DNA from: Paenibacillus sp. FSL H7-0331
GTDB lineage: Bacteria; Bacillota; Bacilli; Paenibacillales; NBRC-103111
DNA length: 64,000 nucleotides
Assembly: GCF_001956045.1 (NCBI RefSeq)
Contig: NZ_MRTH01000009.1
Coordinates: forward strand, 124,001-188,000
Direction of reading: 5' to 3'
Shown one piece after another: positions 8,409-18,317 of the stretch (positions within the stretch are counted from its first letter, which is position 1; each line of letters opens with the position of its first letter). Position numbers and translations under genes: made by a program. Under the pieces are notes generated by a model, which was given only the letters and a program-made list of their open reading frames with translations, made no database searches and was not told the DNA's origin.

Positions 8409-10601
8409 ATGGGGATTGAGCAGCTTCTTGAAAAGGCGTCGGGGTTTATAAAAGAACATGATTTGAAGCGTATCAGGGAAGCATACGAGTTTGCTGAGCA
8501 GGCCCATTCCGGGCAAGTTCGCAAGTCGGGCGAGCCCTATATTTTACATCCATTAGCAGTTGCGGATATTGTTGTCAACATGCAGATGGATGCAACTTCA
8601 ATCATCGCCGCGCTGCTCCATGACGTTGTTGAGGATACAACCGTTTCGCTGGACATTGTTAATGCCAAATTCGGGAAAACCTGTGCCATGATTGTAGATG
8701 GCTTGACCAAGCTTGAGAAAATTAAATTCAAGAGCAAAGAAGAGCATCAGAACGAAAATTACCGCAAAATGTTTGTTGCGATGGCTCAGGATATTCGGGT
8801 TATTCTTATCAAATTGGCCGATCGCCTGCACAACATGCGCACATTAAAATATCAGTCCGAGGAAAGCCAGCGGCGTATTGCTGATGAAACACTGGAAATA
8901 TTTTGTCCAATTGCCAATAGACTGGGGATCTCTGCGATCAAATGGGAAATGGAGGACATCGCTCTTCGTTACCTCAACCCGCAGCAATATTACCGGATTG
9001 TCAATTTGATGCAAAAAAAGCGTGTCGAACGTGAGCAATATATCGAGGACGTCGTGCATAATGTCAGCGAAAAGCTCTCCGAAATGGGAATAGAGCCGGA
9101 TATTTCAGGGCGCCCCAAGCACATCTACAGCATTTATAAAAAGATGACAGCTCGCAATAAGCAGTTCAATGAGATTTACGATCTGCTAGCGCTCCGTATC
9201 ATCGTGGACAATATAAAAGATTGCTATGCTACACTTGGTATCATTCATACACTTTGGAAGCCTATGCCAGGTCGGTTTAAGGACTATATCGCTATGCCCA
9301 AATCCAATATGTACCAGTCTCTGCATACGACAGTAATTGGCCCCAAGGGGGAGCCGCTAGAGGTTCAGATCCGTACAGGTGAAATGCATAGAACCTCGGA
9401 ATACGGTGTAGCAGCACATTGGGCCTATAAAGAGGGCAGTGTCGTACCGTCAGGCAGCTTTGAAGATAAGATGAGCTGGTTCCGGGAAATATTGGAGCTT
9501 CAGCAGGATGCCGAGGATGCTTCCGAATTTGTAGAGTCATTAAAGATGGATTTTTTCTCCGATCTTGTGTTTGTTTTTACGCCCAAAGGCGAGGTCATCG
9601 AGCTGCCAGCAGGTTCAGTCCCGCTTGATTTTGCTTATCGCATTCATACCGAGATCGGTAACCGTACTATTGGTGCCAAAGTAAATGGTCGTATCGTTTC
9701 GCTGGATTATCGTCTGAAAACCGGAGATATCATTGAAATATTAACCTCTAAGCATTCCTATGGACCGAGTCAGGACTGGATCAAGCTGGCCCAATCCTCA
9801 CATGCTCGCAGCAAAATCCGGCAGTGGTTTAAGAAGGAAAAGCGCGAGGAGAACGTAGAGAAGGGTAAAGAAGCAATCGAGCGCGAGCTGAAGCGATTGG
9901 GACTGGAGCCATCGGCTCTTATGAAAGACAACGAGCTTATGGAGGTCGCCAAAAAGTTCAACTTCCATGAAGTCGAAGATATGTTCTCTGCGGTTGGCTT
10001 TAGTGGAATTACTGCTGCACAAATCGTTACCCGTCTTACCGATAAAATACGTAAAGAAGCGGAAGAAGCACAGCAGCAAGCGCTCCAGCTTACCAATGAG
10101 ATTAAAGAAGTCAAGGGAGCCACAGCCGAGAAGAAAAGTCGGCCTACACACGGAGTTCGAGTTAAAGGCGTAGACAATTTGCTCGTTCGTTTTGCACGCT
10201 GCTGCAATCCGGTTCCAGGGGATGTTATTGTTGGCTACATTACTCGTGGCCGAGGTGTTTCGGTGCATCGTGAGGATTGTACGAATATTCCCGCAGACGA
10301 TGGGAGCGAAGAAGGTAATCGCCTGATCGAGGTGGAGTGGGTAGATTCGGTTGAAGCCAGCTATAACGTAGAAATTGAAATTGCGGGACATGATCGAATG
10401 GGCTTGTTAAATGAAGTGCTGCAGGCCGTTTCCGAAAGCAAAACAATCATATCGGCTGTCTCTGGCCGTTCGGACAAAAACAAGATGGCGGTTATTCATA
10501 TGTCGATATTGATTCGCAATATTGAGCATTTGCATTCTGTCGTTGAAAAAATCAAACGGATCCGTGATATTTATTCGGTACAACGGATCATGCAGACATA
10601 A
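8409..10601 (+). CDS. relA: Bifunctional (p)ppGpp synthetase/hydrolase (Rel/RSH)
   Basis: A 730-residue long RSH protein controlling the stringent response. Domains in order: HD hydrolase (about 25-180, with ALLHDVVEDT); synthetase (about 220-350, with GRPKHIYSIYKKM, YDLLALRIIV and YIAMPKSNMYQSLHTTV); TGS (about 390-450, from FVFTPKGEVIELP); a conserved Cys region (LVRFARCCNPVPGD, about 595); and a C-terminal ACT domain (VEIEIAGHDRMGLLNEVL, from about 655). Both catalytic domains keep their key motifs, so both activities are expected. It has its own promoter, and dtd follows 22 bases after the stop, as in B. subtilis. Confidence 0.95.
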   Translation: MGIEQLLEKASGFIKEHDLKRIREAYEFAEQAHSGQVRKSGEPYILHPLAVADIVVNMQMDATSIIAALLHDVVEDTTVSLDIVNAKFGKTCAMIVDGLTKLEKIKFKSKEEHQNENYRKMFVAMAQDIRVILIKLADRLHNMRTLKYQSEESQRRIADETLEIFCPIANRLGISAIKWEMEDIALRYLNPQQYYRIVNLMQKKRVEREQYIEDVVHNVSEKLSEMGIEPDISGRPKHIYSIYKKMTARNKQFNEIYDLLALRIIVDNIKDCYATLGIIHTLWKPMPGRFKDYIAMPKSNMYQSLHTTVIGPKGEPLEVQIRTGEMHRTSEYGVAAHWAYKEGSVVPSGSFEDKMSWFREILELQQDAEDASEFVESLKMDFFSDLVFVFTPKGEVIELPAGSVPLDFAYRIHTEIGNRTIGAKVNGRIVSLDYRLKTGDIIEILTSKHSYGPSQDWIKLAQSSHARSKIRQWFKKEKREENVEKGKEAIERELKRLGLEPSALMKDNELMEVAKKFNFHEVEDMFSAVGFSGITAAQIVTRLTDKIRKEAEEAQQQALQLTNEIKEVKGATAEKKSRPTHGVRVKGVDNLLVRFARCCNPVPGDVIVGYITRGRGVSVHREDCTNIPADDGSEEGNRLIEVEWVDSVEASYNVEIEIAGHDRMGLLNEVLQAVSESKTIISAVSGRSDKNKMAVIHMSILIRNIEHLHSVVEKIKRIRDIYSVQRIMQT

Positions 10602-10623
10602 ACTTAATTGAGGTGTGCGCAAG

Positions 10624-11064
10624 GTGCGTATTGTTGTTCAGCGTAGTAAGCAGGCTAGCGTTGTGGTGGATGGAGTCACGGTCGGTTCGATTCGGAACGG
10701 TCTTGTGCTGCTGGTTGGTGTCACTCATGAGGATACCGAGCAGGATACCCGATATGCAGCTGAGAAAATAGCCGGGTTACGCATATTCGAGGACAAGACA
10801 GGTAAAATGAATCTGTCCATCACCGAGACAGCAGGCCAAATCTTGTCGGTTTCACAGTTTACGCTTTATGGGGACTGCCGTAAAGGAAGACGTCCCAACT
10901 TTATGGCTGCTGCCAGGCCGGAGCAAGCTGAACCCTTATATGAGCAGTTCAATGAGCATCTTCGCAGGCTTGGCTTACAGGTGGAAAATGGAGTGTTCGG
11001 CGCAATGATGGATGTAGCCTTAGTTAATGACGGCCCGGTTACCTTAATTATTGATAGCCGATAG
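10624..11064 (+). CDS. dtd: D-aminoacyl-tRNA deacylase
   Basis: A 146-residue editing enzyme that removes D-amino acids from tRNA. It starts [17 protein letters not shown] and carries the active-site motif [21 protein letters not shown] (SQFT, about residue 78), and near the C-terminus NDGPVTL with its conserved GP motif. An in-frame GTG at 10615 directly follows the GAGGTG site, so GTG 10624 with eight-base spacing, giving the usual family N-terminus, is chosen. It is probably cotranscribed with relA. Confidence 0.93.
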   Translation: MRIVVQRSKQASVVVDGVTVGSIRNGLVLLVGVTHEDTEQDTRYAAEKIAGLRIFEDKTGKMNLSITETAGQILSVSQFTLYGDCRKGRRPNFMAAARPEQAEPLYEQFNEHLRRLGLQVENGVFGAMMDVALVNDGPVTLIIDSR

Positions 11065-11212
11065 CTGTTCTTTCTGCCTCAAACCGCTCTTACGATATGC
11101 TGCGCATACGGTATGGCATACGGATAAATGCAATTCAATGTGGAAATAATAAGCTCAGCAGTGAACGAGCCGTCAACTCGATCAGCTAGTACTGAAAAGG
11201 AGCTTGTTTCCT

Positions 11213-11389
11213 ATGCATAAGTCTGTTAATCAAAATATCGTTTATCGACCTGAGCAGCAGCTGCTATCCTGCGGCTTGGGGGAGTCTGTAGGAATGGTTG
11301 CTGCCAGTTTGAACGGCAATGAAGTCACTGCAGACTATTCATCGGTTACAGAGCAGCTAAAGCAGCAGCCTCGCCGAACCTATCGTTAA
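11213..11389 (+). CDS. Small hypothetical protein (58 aa)
   Basis: A short reading frame starting ATG 11213 with AAGGAG about 11 bases upstream and a terminator-like hairpin 22 bases after its stop. The protein is polar, has one Cys, no membrane segment, and ends basic (QLKQQPRRTYR). I do not recognise a family. The ribosome site plus terminator make it more likely than a chance frame, but coding has to be shown. It lies between dtd and the FAD oxidoreductase gene, where B. subtilis has a different amidase gene. Confidence 0.5.
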   Translation: MHKSVNQNIVYRPEQQLLSCGLGESVGMVAASLNGNEVTADYSSVTEQLKQQPRRTYR

Positions 11390-11410
11390 CCACATGCAGA
11401 TCAAGTAAAT

Positions 11411-11437
11411 CGTCAGGGCATGCTCTGGCGGTTTTTT
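11411..11437 (+). terminator. Terminator after the small 58-aa gene
   Basis: CGTCAGGG...CTCTGGCG with wobble pairs around a short loop, followed by six T. Confidence 0.65.
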
Positions 11438-11649
11438 CTTTTGTCTCTTCCTGACCTGTGATACACTTAGTCTAGTTTTGGGTTCATTCATGGGTCGATT
11501 AGTAGCGGACAAGCATTAAATTATGATCATTTGTTGAATTTTAGCGAACATTTGCAACCATTGTCACCTATAGCTCGTATTTAAAAGGTGCGGGTAATTT
11601 TAACTCACAATTTTATCGAATTATAAAAATGATACTTACGAGGTGCAGG

Positions 11650-13608
11650 ATGGGGAAAGCAGGTTATTCAAGTGGAAATAGTAAGGGATGGCAGCTGGCA
11701 GTGTTTGCTGTGCTGCTCGTGGCCGTAATAGGAGCAGGTACATATTTGTTAGCTACGAAGATGACTTCATCAGGAGGACCTGGTAAGCCACAGCAGCTAA
11801 CCGTAGTGAAAAGCAGCAAAATTATTAAAAGCAGCTATGATCTTATAGTAGTGGGAACTGATCCGGAAGGCTTGGCTGCAGCGGTATCGGCAGCACGTAA
11901 CGGTCTCAAAACACTTTTAGTGGATGGGTATGATCGTGAGATCCTCGGAGGATTAATGACACTGGGGTGGCTGAACAGTCTGGACATGAACTATGAGCCC
12001 AGCAAAGGCTTATTGTCGAATCATGACATTCTGAATAAAGGGATATTCAGTGAATGGTATGGACGTATTGAAGGGGATTCCTTCGATGTGGTAACAGCGG
12101 CTAATGTGTTTAATGATATTGTGAGCAAAGAAGATAATATCGATTTGCTGTTGAAAACAAAGAAGATCGAGCCGCAGATGGCCACAGCAGGAGCTGGAGC
12201 GCTTGCCCGTGTAACGGGTATAGTCGTTACCAAATCAGATGGCAGCAGGGTTGCTATCGAAGCGAAGGCGGTTATTGATGCAACACAGGATGGAGACATA
12301 GCAGCAGCAGCAGGTGTTCCTTTTACAGTGGGACGCGAAGATTTGATGGACCCCAAAAGCCGGATGGCGGTCACAGCTGTATTCAGACTTAGCGATATTA
12401 CGCCTGAACGCTGGGCCAGCTTTAGCAAGCCGATACAAGCTGAGGACAAAGGGCTTGGTGTATACGGAATCAATGAAATGAGTCTGTGGGGATTAACCAA
12501 AATGCAGGACTACCCCGCTGTTAATAAAGAAAAGGTAAGAATGCGCGGCCTAAACGGTGGACGACAAAACGATAATACGATGCTCGTTAATGCACTGCAA
12601 ATTTTTGGCGTCGATCCTTTTGATCCTAAATCACGGCAGGAAGCCTTCCAGATTGCCAAGGACGAGCTTCCTAATGTTCTGGCATATCTGAAGGAGCAGT
12701 ACCCTGAATTTGAAGGTGTAGAGCTGGCAGGAATTGCACCTGAGCTATATGTGCGCGAATCACGCCATATGCAGGGTGAATACAGATTGTCGATTATCGA
12801 TTTGCTGGAAAATCGGGATCAATGGGACCGTATCGCATTTGGCGGATATCCGGTTGATATTCAACGGACAAGCCCCAAAGATAATGGGGCAGTCGTGATT
12901 GATCCAGATAAATATGCGGTGCCTTACCGCAGTATTGTACCGCTTAAGGTAGATGGATTGCTGGTCGTTGGCCGAGCCGCGAGCTATGATACACTTCCTC
13001 ACGGCAGTGCGCGAGTTGTACCGGTGGGTATGGCTGAAGGCGAAGCTGCCGGTGCATCGGTGAAGATCGCAATCGATAAAAATATAAGCTTCCGGCAGCT
13101 ATCGGCATCCAAAGAATCCATTGCCAAGCTGCATACGATGCTGAATGACCAAGGAATGGACTTAAAGCCGTATAGTCTCAAACCTGCCCCTTACATGGAA
13201 CACAAATCGTATGAGGGGTTAAAGACAGCTGTAAGCCTGGGACTTTCCAGCGGTGGTTACAGGAATGAATTCGATCTGGATAAAGCTTCGAATCAGCAGC
13301 GGATGGTCAATATGCTGGAAGGCATGCGCAAGTTCAAACCCGGAGCGATGTCAGGCAGTGCTTCGGCGGTAATCGCCAAGGCTAATGAACCTGCCAAGCA
13401 ATCATTGACGCTGGATTCAGCCGCGCAAATGATTGCATCCTTGCTGAAGCAGGACGCTACTCCAGCGAATGCTTTGAACAATTTATTGACTAAGGGCATC
13501 CTGAACAAAGAGACCGTAGACGGGATTACCAAAAAACAGGAATTGTCGAATGGGGATACTTACATGCTCATTAATGATGTATATAAGTATATTAAAGCGG
13601 CAAAATAA
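11650..13608 (+). CDS. Membrane-anchored FAD-dependent oxidoreductase
   Basis: About 652 residues. A single N-terminal membrane segment (WQLAVFAVLLVAVIGAGTYLL, about 12-34) suggests that the rest lies outside the membrane. A dinucleotide-binding fold begins near residue 60: SYDLIVVGTDPEGLAAAVSA, then GLKTLLVDGYDREILGGLMTLGW, resembling the FAD_oxidored (PF12831) family. Later FAD contacts are VIDATQDGDIAAAAGVPF and DGLLVVGRAAS...GSARVVPVGMAEGEAAG. The last 130 residues are a helical tail without a recognised domain. GAGGTG lies five bases before ATG 11650. The substrate is unknown. It sits between dtd and hisS, where B. subtilis has an amidase gene. Confidence 0.75.
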   Translation: MGKAGYSSGNSKGWQLAVFAVLLVAVIGAGTYLLATKMTSSGGPGKPQQLTVVKSSKIIKSSYDLIVVGTDPEGLAAAVSAARNGLKTLLVDGYDREILGGLMTLGWLNSLDMNYEPSKGLLSNHDILNKGIFSEWYGRIEGDSFDVVTAANVFNDIVSKEDNIDLLLKTKKIEPQMATAGAGALARVTGIVVTKSDGSRVAIEAKAVIDATQDGDIAAAAGVPFTVGREDLMDPKSRMAVTAVFRLSDITPERWASFSKPIQAEDKGLGVYGINEMSLWGLTKMQDYPAVNKEKVRMRGLNGGRQNDNTMLVNALQIFGVDPFDPKSRQEAFQIAKDELPNVLAYLKEQYPEFEGVELAGIAPELYVRESRHMQGEYRLSIIDLLENRDQWDRIAFGGYPVDIQRTSPKDNGAVVIDPDKYAVPYRSIVPLKVDGLLVVGRAASYDTLPHGSARVVPVGMAEGEAAGASVKIAIDKNISFRQLSASKESIAKLHTMLNDQGMDLKPYSLKPAPYMEHKSYEGLKTAVSLGLSSGGYRNEFDLDKASNQQRMVNMLEGMRKFKPGAMSGSASAVIAKANEPAKQSLTLDSAAQMIASLLKQDATPANALNNLLTKGILNKETVDGITKKQELSNGDTYMLINDVYKYIKAAK

Positions 13609-13661
13609 ACTTATTGAACGCAGTGCTTAAATGGAATAACACACATTATCAAGCAAATGGC

Positions 13662-13690
13662 TTGACTTTGCCAAAATTCGCTATTACAAT
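13662..13690 (+). promoter_or_regulatory. SigA-type promoter for the hisS T-box transcript
   Basis: TTGACT (13662-13667) and TACAAT (13685-13690) with a 17-base spacer, directly upstream of the T-box leader. Confidence 0.75.
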
Positions 13691-13696
13691 AATGGT

Positions 13697-14007
13697 TATT
13701 GAATAGGATTATATATCCGTTGATGGGATCAAGTACTTCGTATCCTCGCATATCCAGAGAGGGAAGCTCAAGCTGCAAACTTCCTTATGTGAAACGAACG
13801 AACAGACCTCCCGGAGGACAATCGGGGAACCACAGTAAATGGATACTGTGCAGTAGTCGAATTGCGTATTGCGGGCGTTAACCGCTTTGAGTGTGTATCT
13901 TGATGGTTAAGATGTTAAGATGCAAATCGTGGGTGGTACCGCGGGAAGACTTCGTCGATAAGTCTCTCGTCCCTGACAAATTGATGTCGGGGGCGGGAGC
14001 TTTTTTA
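13697..14007 (+). ncRNA. T-box leader riboswitch of hisS (probable His specifier)
   Basis: The antiterminator core GGGTGGTACCGCG lies at 13931-13943. It is followed by a terminator hairpin (13963-14007; GTCCCTGACA...TGTCGGGGGC then TTTTTT). Upstream, stem I features are visible: AAGTA near 13730 and CCAGAGAGG near 13752. A CAC triplet in GGGGAACCACAG at 13831-13833 fits a histidine specifier. Uncharged tRNA-His would stabilise the antiterminator and switch on hisS, and probably aspS. Stem I boundaries and the specifier are read by eye. Confidence 0.85.
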
Positions 14008-14050
14008 ATTTCCGTCCATATCCGGCAAAAGAAGAAAGGAGCAGCCTTAT

Positions 14051-15328
14051 ATGAGTATTCAGAAACCGAAGGGGACCCAGGATCTGCTTCCTGGAGAGAT
14101 CGAAAAATGGCAGTATGTAGAATCCAAAGCACGTGAATTGTGCCAACGATTCAATTATCGTGAAATTCGCACACCGATCTTTGAGAACACCGAGCTATTT
14201 CAACGGGGTGTTGGTGAAACAACGGATATCGTGGAGAAGGAAATGTATACGTTTGAAGCTAAAGGTGATCGCAACAAGCCGCTAAGCTTCTCGCTGCGTC
14301 CGGAAGGAACAGCTGGTGTTGTCCGTGCCTATGTGGAAAATAAGCTGTTCGGTGAGCCAGACGTCAGCAAGCTGTTTTATATCGGACCGATGTTCCGATA
14401 CGAGCAGCCGCAAGCCGGACGATATCGCCAGTTCCATCAGTTTGGCATTGAAGCCTTCGGATCGGTGGACCCAAGTATTGATGCGGAAGTGATCGCGCTG
14501 GGATACACATTTTATAATGAGCTTGGTATCAAGAATGTGACCGTCGATATTAACTCGGTTGGAACTATTGCTTGTCGAGACGTATTCAAGCTGAAGCTGC
14601 AGGAGTTTTTTGCCCCGGTAAAAGACCAGCTGTGCTCCGATTGCCAATCCCGCTATGATCGAAATCCGATGCGGATTCTGGATTGCAAGGTGGATCAAAA
14701 GTTTTGCGAGGGCGCCCCGACCATTCTGGAATATTTGGACGAGGAATGTACCGCTCATTTTGCCGCGGTCCAAGAACATCTGAGTGCCATGAACATTCCC
14801 TACCGTATTAATCCACGCTTGGTCCGCGGACTTGATTACTACACGCATACGGCATTTGAGTATAAGGCGGCAGGTATTGGAGCTATTGATACAATTGGTG
14901 GAGGCGGCCGTTATAACGGACTTGTAGGCCAAATTGGTGGCGGCAGCAACGATCAGCCTGGAGTTGGTCTTGGACTGGGTCTGGAACGTACTCTGCTAAT
15001 CCTACAGGCGCAAAATGTGGAGCTTCCTGCTGTGAAGCTGCTCGATATTTATCTGGTTGGTCTGGGAGAAGCTGCAGAGAAGGAAGTTACCAAGCAATTG
15101 CAATGGCTTCGACTGGCTGGCCTGAAGGCAGAAAAAGATTATTTGGGCCGTAAAATTAAAGCGCAAATGAAATCGGCTGATCGTTACAAAGCTTCCTATG
15201 TTGCAATTCTCGGTGACGATGAGCTTGAACGCGGTGAGATCACGATCAAGTCGATGGTGAGTGGCGAGCAGCAAACCGTGAAGCTTGACCAATTTGTAGC
15301 ACATATGAAGTCTATAAAGCTGAACTAA
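14051..15328 (+). CDS. hisS: Histidyl-tRNA synthetase
   Basis: A 425-residue class II synthetase charging tRNA-His. It shows the N-terminal [10 protein letters not shown], motif 2 region [23 protein letters not shown] (about 110-132), the histidine-binding motif [15 protein letters not shown] (about 257-271), motif 3 [13 protein letters not shown] (about 305) and a C-terminal anticodon-binding domain. A GAAAGGAG ribosome site precedes ATG 14051. It is controlled by the T-box immediately upstream. aspS follows after a 50-base gap with no terminator visible. Confidence 0.97.
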   Translation: MSIQKPKGTQDLLPGEIEKWQYVESKARELCQRFNYREIRTPIFENTELFQRGVGETTDIVEKEMYTFEAKGDRNKPLSFSLRPEGTAGVVRAYVENKLFGEPDVSKLFYIGPMFRYEQPQAGRYRQFHQFGIEAFGSVDPSIDAEVIALGYTFYNELGIKNVTVDINSVGTIACRDVFKLKLQEFFAPVKDQLCSDCQSRYDRNPMRILDCKVDQKFCEGAPTILEYLDEECTAHFAAVQEHLSAMNIPYRINPRLVRGLDYYTHTAFEYKAAGIGAIDTIGGGGRYNGLVGQIGGGSNDQPGVGLGLGLERTLLILQAQNVELPAVKLLDIYLVGLGEAAEKEVTKQLQWLRLAGLKAEKDYLGRKIKAQMKSADRYKASYVAILGDDELERGEITIKSMVSGEQQTVKLDQFVAHMKSIKLN

Positions 15329-15377
15329 GAATTTTGATCTAACTTTATCTAACAAAACCTGGAGGTTGATGATAGTC

Positions 15378-17159
15378 ATGTTGTTGAAAACCCATCATTG
15401 TGGAGCGTTAACGAAAGCAAATGTAGGAGAGACCGTTATTCTGAACGGCTGGGTACAAAGAAGACGCGATTTGGGCGGCGTATTGTTCATTGATTTGCGT
15501 GACCGCAGTGGTTTGGTACAAATCGTATTCAATCCTGATTTTTCAGGTGAAGCCTTAACTATAGGTGACCGTGCACGTAATGAATACGTTCTGGCAGTCA
15601 GTGGTAAAGTTGTTGAGCGTGATGCAGCTACGATTAATGCCAACCTGCAAACGGGTGAAATCGAAATTCAGGTTACTGAGATTGAAATCTTGAATGCTGC
15701 CAAAAACCCGCCATTCTTCATCGAAGACGGAATCGAAATCGACGAATCTTTACGTTTGAAATATCGTTACCTGGACCTGCGTCGTCCGGAGATGCAGCGT
15801 ACGCTGATGCTGCGTTCCAAAGCTGCCAAAGTATTCCGTGACTTCCTTGATGCCAATGGCTTTTTGGAAGTAGAAACACCGATTTTGACCAAAAGCACGC
15901 CTGAAGGCGCGCGTGATTATTTGGTGCCAAGCCGTGTGCATCCGGGTGAATTTTTTGCTTTACCGCAATCTCCACAAATCTTTAAGCAGCTGCTTATGGT
16001 AGGCGGCTTGGAGCGTTATTACCAGATTGCACGCTGTTTCCGCGATGAAGATTTGCGTTCGGACCGTCAGCCTGAATTTACACAAGTCGACATCGAGACC
16101 TCCTTCCTGTCGCAGGATCAATTGCTCGATATGATGGAGGAGCTTACTGTTGAGCTGTTCAGAGTGACTACTGGCACCGAGCTTGCACGTCCGTTCCAGC
16201 GTATCAGCTATGCTGATGCTATGGGCAAATATGGCTCGGATAAGCCAGATTTGCGTTTCGGCCTTGAGCTTAAAGATGTATCCGATATCGTAGTAAACTC
16301 CGGTGTTAAAGTATTTGCTTCCGTTGTCGAAAAGGGCGGTCAAGTCAAAGCGCTTAATGCCAAAGGCTGCGGCAGCTGGAGCCGTAAGGAAATTGATGAC
16401 TTGGGCGTATTCGCTGGACGCTATGGCGCTAAAGGTCTTGCTTGGGTAGTGCTCAAGGAAGGCGAAATGAAAGGCCCGATCGTTAAATTCTTCTCCGAAG
16501 AAGAGCTTGCCGCGTTAAAGACTCGTCTGGAAGCAGAAGAGGGAGATTTACTGTTATTCTCGGCAGACAGCAAAAAGGTTGTTGCTGATGTATTAGGTAA
16601 TCTTCGTTTGAAAATCGGACGCGATCTTGGTCTGATCGACGAGAACGAATTCAAATTCGCGTGGGTTATGGACTTCCCGCTGTTGGGCTATGATGAAGAA
16701 GCCAAACGTTATGTTGCCGAGCACCATCCGTTCACCCGTCCTAATGAAGAAGACGTACATTTCTTCGATACCGACCCAGGCAAGATCAGAGCGCAAGCTT
16801 ATGACTTGGTACTAAACGGCTACGAAGTTGGCGGCGGCTCCATGCGGATCTACAAGCGTGAGGTTCAAGAGCAAATGTTCCAAGCTCTCGGCTTCAGCAA
16901 AGAAGAAGCACAAGAAAAATTCGGCTTCCTGCTGGAAGCTTTTGAATACGGAACTCCTCCACACGGCGGTATTGCCTTCGGTTTTGACCGTCTCGTAATG
17001 TTAATTACAAAACGCACCAACCTGCGTGAAACGATTGCGTTCCCTAAAACCGCGAGTGCTACCGACTTACTAACAGATGCACCAGGCCCAGTAGACGACA
17101 AACAGCTGGAACAATTGTCAATCCGCTTAGCCCTTAAGCAACCCGCTGCAAAAGCGTAA
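15378..17159 (+). CDS. aspS: Aspartyl-tRNA synthetase
   Basis: A bacterial-type class II synthetase of about 593 residues. The N-terminal OB domain contains [22 protein letters not shown]. Motif 1 region [13 protein letters not shown] and [20 protein letters not shown] follow. Then come [11 protein letters not shown], motif 2 [22 protein letters not shown], the GAD insertion domain (about 285-415) that marks the bacterial form, and the C-terminal [23 protein letters not shown]. Candidate starts TTG 15366, ATG 15369 and ATG 15378 are in frame; ATG 15378, 12 bases from TGGAGG, gives the best family N-terminus (MLLKTHHCG). It probably shares the hisS T-box transcript. Confidence 0.96.
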   Translation: MLLKTHHCGALTKANVGETVILNGWVQRRRDLGGVLFIDLRDRSGLVQIVFNPDFSGEALTIGDRARNEYVLAVSGKVVERDAATINANLQTGEIEIQVTEIEILNAAKNPPFFIEDGIEIDESLRLKYRYLDLRRPEMQRTLMLRSKAAKVFRDFLDANGFLEVETPILTKSTPEGARDYLVPSRVHPGEFFALPQSPQIFKQLLMVGGLERYYQIARCFRDEDLRSDRQPEFTQVDIETSFLSQDQLLDMMEELTVELFRVTTGTELARPFQRISYADAMGKYGSDKPDLRFGLELKDVSDIVVNSGVKVFASVVEKGGQVKALNAKGCGSWSRKEIDDLGVFAGRYGAKGLAWVVLKEGEMKGPIVKFFSEEELAALKTRLEAEEGDLLLFSADSKKVVADVLGNLRLKIGRDLGLIDENEFKFAWVMDFPLLGYDEEAKRYVAEHHPFTRPNEEDVHFFDTDPGKIRAQAYDLVLNGYEVGGGSMRIYKREVQEQMFQALGFSKEEAQEKFGFLLEAFEYGTPPHGGIAFGFDRLVMLITKRTNLRETIAFPKTASATDLLTDAPGPVDDKQLEQLSIRLALKQPAAKA

Positions 17160-17183
17160 TAAGTAGTAAGTAAGCCCTGCACC

Positions 17184-17298
17184 AACAGTCAAGCTTGTCC
17201 CGTAGGGGCTAAAGCGCTCCGAGAAATCGCAGTCTATCAACCAAGCATCATACCAACAGTCAAGCGTGTCCCATAGGGACGGAAAGCGACCCGAGAAC
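17184..17298 (+). repeat. Two copies of the short intergenic repeat A
   Basis: Copy 1 (17184-17225) and copy 2 (17254-17298) share ACAGTCAAGC-TGTCCC, a small GTCCC-NNN-GGGAC hairpin, AAAGCG and CCGAGAA. Three more copies lie upstream of alaS (27059-27098, 27157-27201, 27224-27270). The hairpin loops vary (GTAG, ATA, GCA, TGA) while the GTCCC/GGGAC arms are kept except in copy 1. Confidence 0.8.
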
Positions 17299-17320
17299 CA
17301 CACCGTCTGAGCACAACAAA

Positions 17321-17378
17321 GGGAGTCCAGAGGGCAAAGCCCTTTGGGGCCCTCCCTATAGGGAGGGTTTGGGAGGGT
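17321..17378 (+). repeat. Intergenic palindromic repeat B, copy 1 (58 bp)
   Basis: A 58-base unit containing GGGCAAAGCCC and CCCTCCCTATAGGGAGGG, located 26 bases before tcdA. It matches the unit at 27292-27349 upstream of alaS at 56 of 58 positions, and the similarity extends into ACCACCG beside the ribosome site in both places. Confidence 0.9.
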
Positions 17379-17403
17379 CACCACCGAAAGGAGTAGTTTT
17401 TTC

Positions 17404-18156
17404 ATGCTGCACCAGTTTTCAAGAACGGAGCTTGCCATCGGACCGGAAGGTCTGGAAATCCTGCGTAACAGTTGCGTAGCGGTATTAGGCATCGGAGGCG
17501 TAGGCGGGATGGCTGCTGAAGCATTAGCCCGTACAGGGATTGGGCGGCTCGTGCTGATCGATAAGGATGTAGTCGATATTACGAACATTAACCGTCAGGT
17601 GCATGCTCTGATGTCGACAGTTGGCCAGCCCAAAGCCGATTTGATGCGCGACCGTATTTTACAAATCAATCCTGAATGCGACGTCGTTTCCTTGCGAATG
17701 TTTTATACGGAAGAAACGTACGAGCAGTTGTTTGCTTATCCTTTGGATTATGTTGTGGATGCTTCGGATACAATCAGCTACAAAATTCATTTGATCAAAC
17801 AATGCCTGGAACGTAAAATACCGATCATATCGAGTATGGGTGCGGCTAACAAAATGGATCCTACCAAGTTTCAGGTTGCCGATATTTCCAAAACCTCCAT
17901 GGACCCATTAGCCCGTGTCATCAGAAACAAGCTGCGTAAGGATGGAATCAAAAAGGGAGTTAAGGTCGTCTTTTCGACGGAAGCCCCCCTTAAGCCGAGA
18001 GTGGACGTTACGCAGAAAATCGTTCCGGAAAATGCGCCTGAAATTCGTAAGGCTAAGCAGCCACCGGCCAGCAATGCCTTCGTGCCGCCTGTAGCGGGAT
18101 TGATTGCAGTCAGTGTGGTAGTGAAAGATTTACTGGAAAAATCGAATCAGGACTGA
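17404..18156 (+). CDS. tcdA: tRNA threonylcarbamoyladenosine dehydratase (TcdA, E1-like ThiF family)
   Basis: A 250-residue ATP-dependent enzyme that cyclises t6A37 of tRNAs to ct6A. The ATP-binding Rossmann motif is VLGIGGVGGMAAEALARTGIGRLVLIDKD (about 24-52). DITNINRQ, with the R that contacts ATP in E1-like enzymes, and VVDASDTISYK follow. The C-terminal half has KTSMDPLARVIRNKLRK, typical of the TcdA/CsdL branch rather than MoeB or ThiF. AAAGGAG precedes ATG 17404. It is placed between aspS and rarA exactly as yrvM in B. subtilis. Confidence 0.92.
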   Translation: MLHQFSRTELAIGPEGLEILRNSCVAVLGIGGVGGMAAEALARTGIGRLVLIDKDVVDITNINRQVHALMSTVGQPKADLMRDRILQINPECDVVSLRMFYTEETYEQLFAYPLDYVVDASDTISYKIHLIKQCLERKIPIISSMGAANKMDPTKFQVADISKTSMDPLARVIRNKLRKDGIKKGVKVVFSTEAPLKPRVDVTQKIVPENAPEIRKAKQPPASNAFVPPVAGLIAVSVVVKDLLEKSNQD

Positions 18157-18194
18157 GGATTTTGGAGTGTAGTGGGCACAAATGTGACCACATT

Positions 18195-18223
18195 TTGTAA
18201 ACGCCTAAAAAGTCCTTTATAAT
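18195..18223 (+). promoter_or_regulatory. Promoter-like sequence just ahead of a terminator
   Basis: TTGTAA (18195-18200), a 17-base spacer and a perfect TATAAT (18218-18223). The predicted start falls at the 5' edge of the hairpin at 18226-18270, so any transcript would either stop after about 40 bases or read into rarA. Confidence 0.5.
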
Positions 18224-18225
18224 GT

Positions 18226-18270
18226 AAAGCATAGGGGAAGCTCCGTAAGGAGTTCTCCTGTGCTTTTTTT
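18226..18270 (+). terminator. Terminator or attenuator between tcdA and rarA
   Basis: AAGCATAGGGGAA and TTCTCCTGTGCTT pair around an inner CTCC-GTAA-GGAG stem, followed by a T tract. It ends the tcdA transcript. Confidence 0.8.
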
Positions 18271-18317
18271 ACTATTTGAAATCTAGATATGAATACGATA
18301 GAGGTTGTGAATGAAGC

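Noticed and set aside
9770..10391. Long minus-strand frames inside relA (up to 197 aa)
   Set aside because: They are antisense shadows of a conserved gene; no start signal or known family.
13891..14146. Frames on both strands over the hisS leader
   Set aside because: They overlap the T-box antiterminator and terminator and the hisS start and have no family features.
17321..17378. Repeat B copy 1 as the aspS terminator
   Set aside because: The palindromes are GC-rich but no T tract follows, and the same unit sits before alaS without an upstream gene to terminate.
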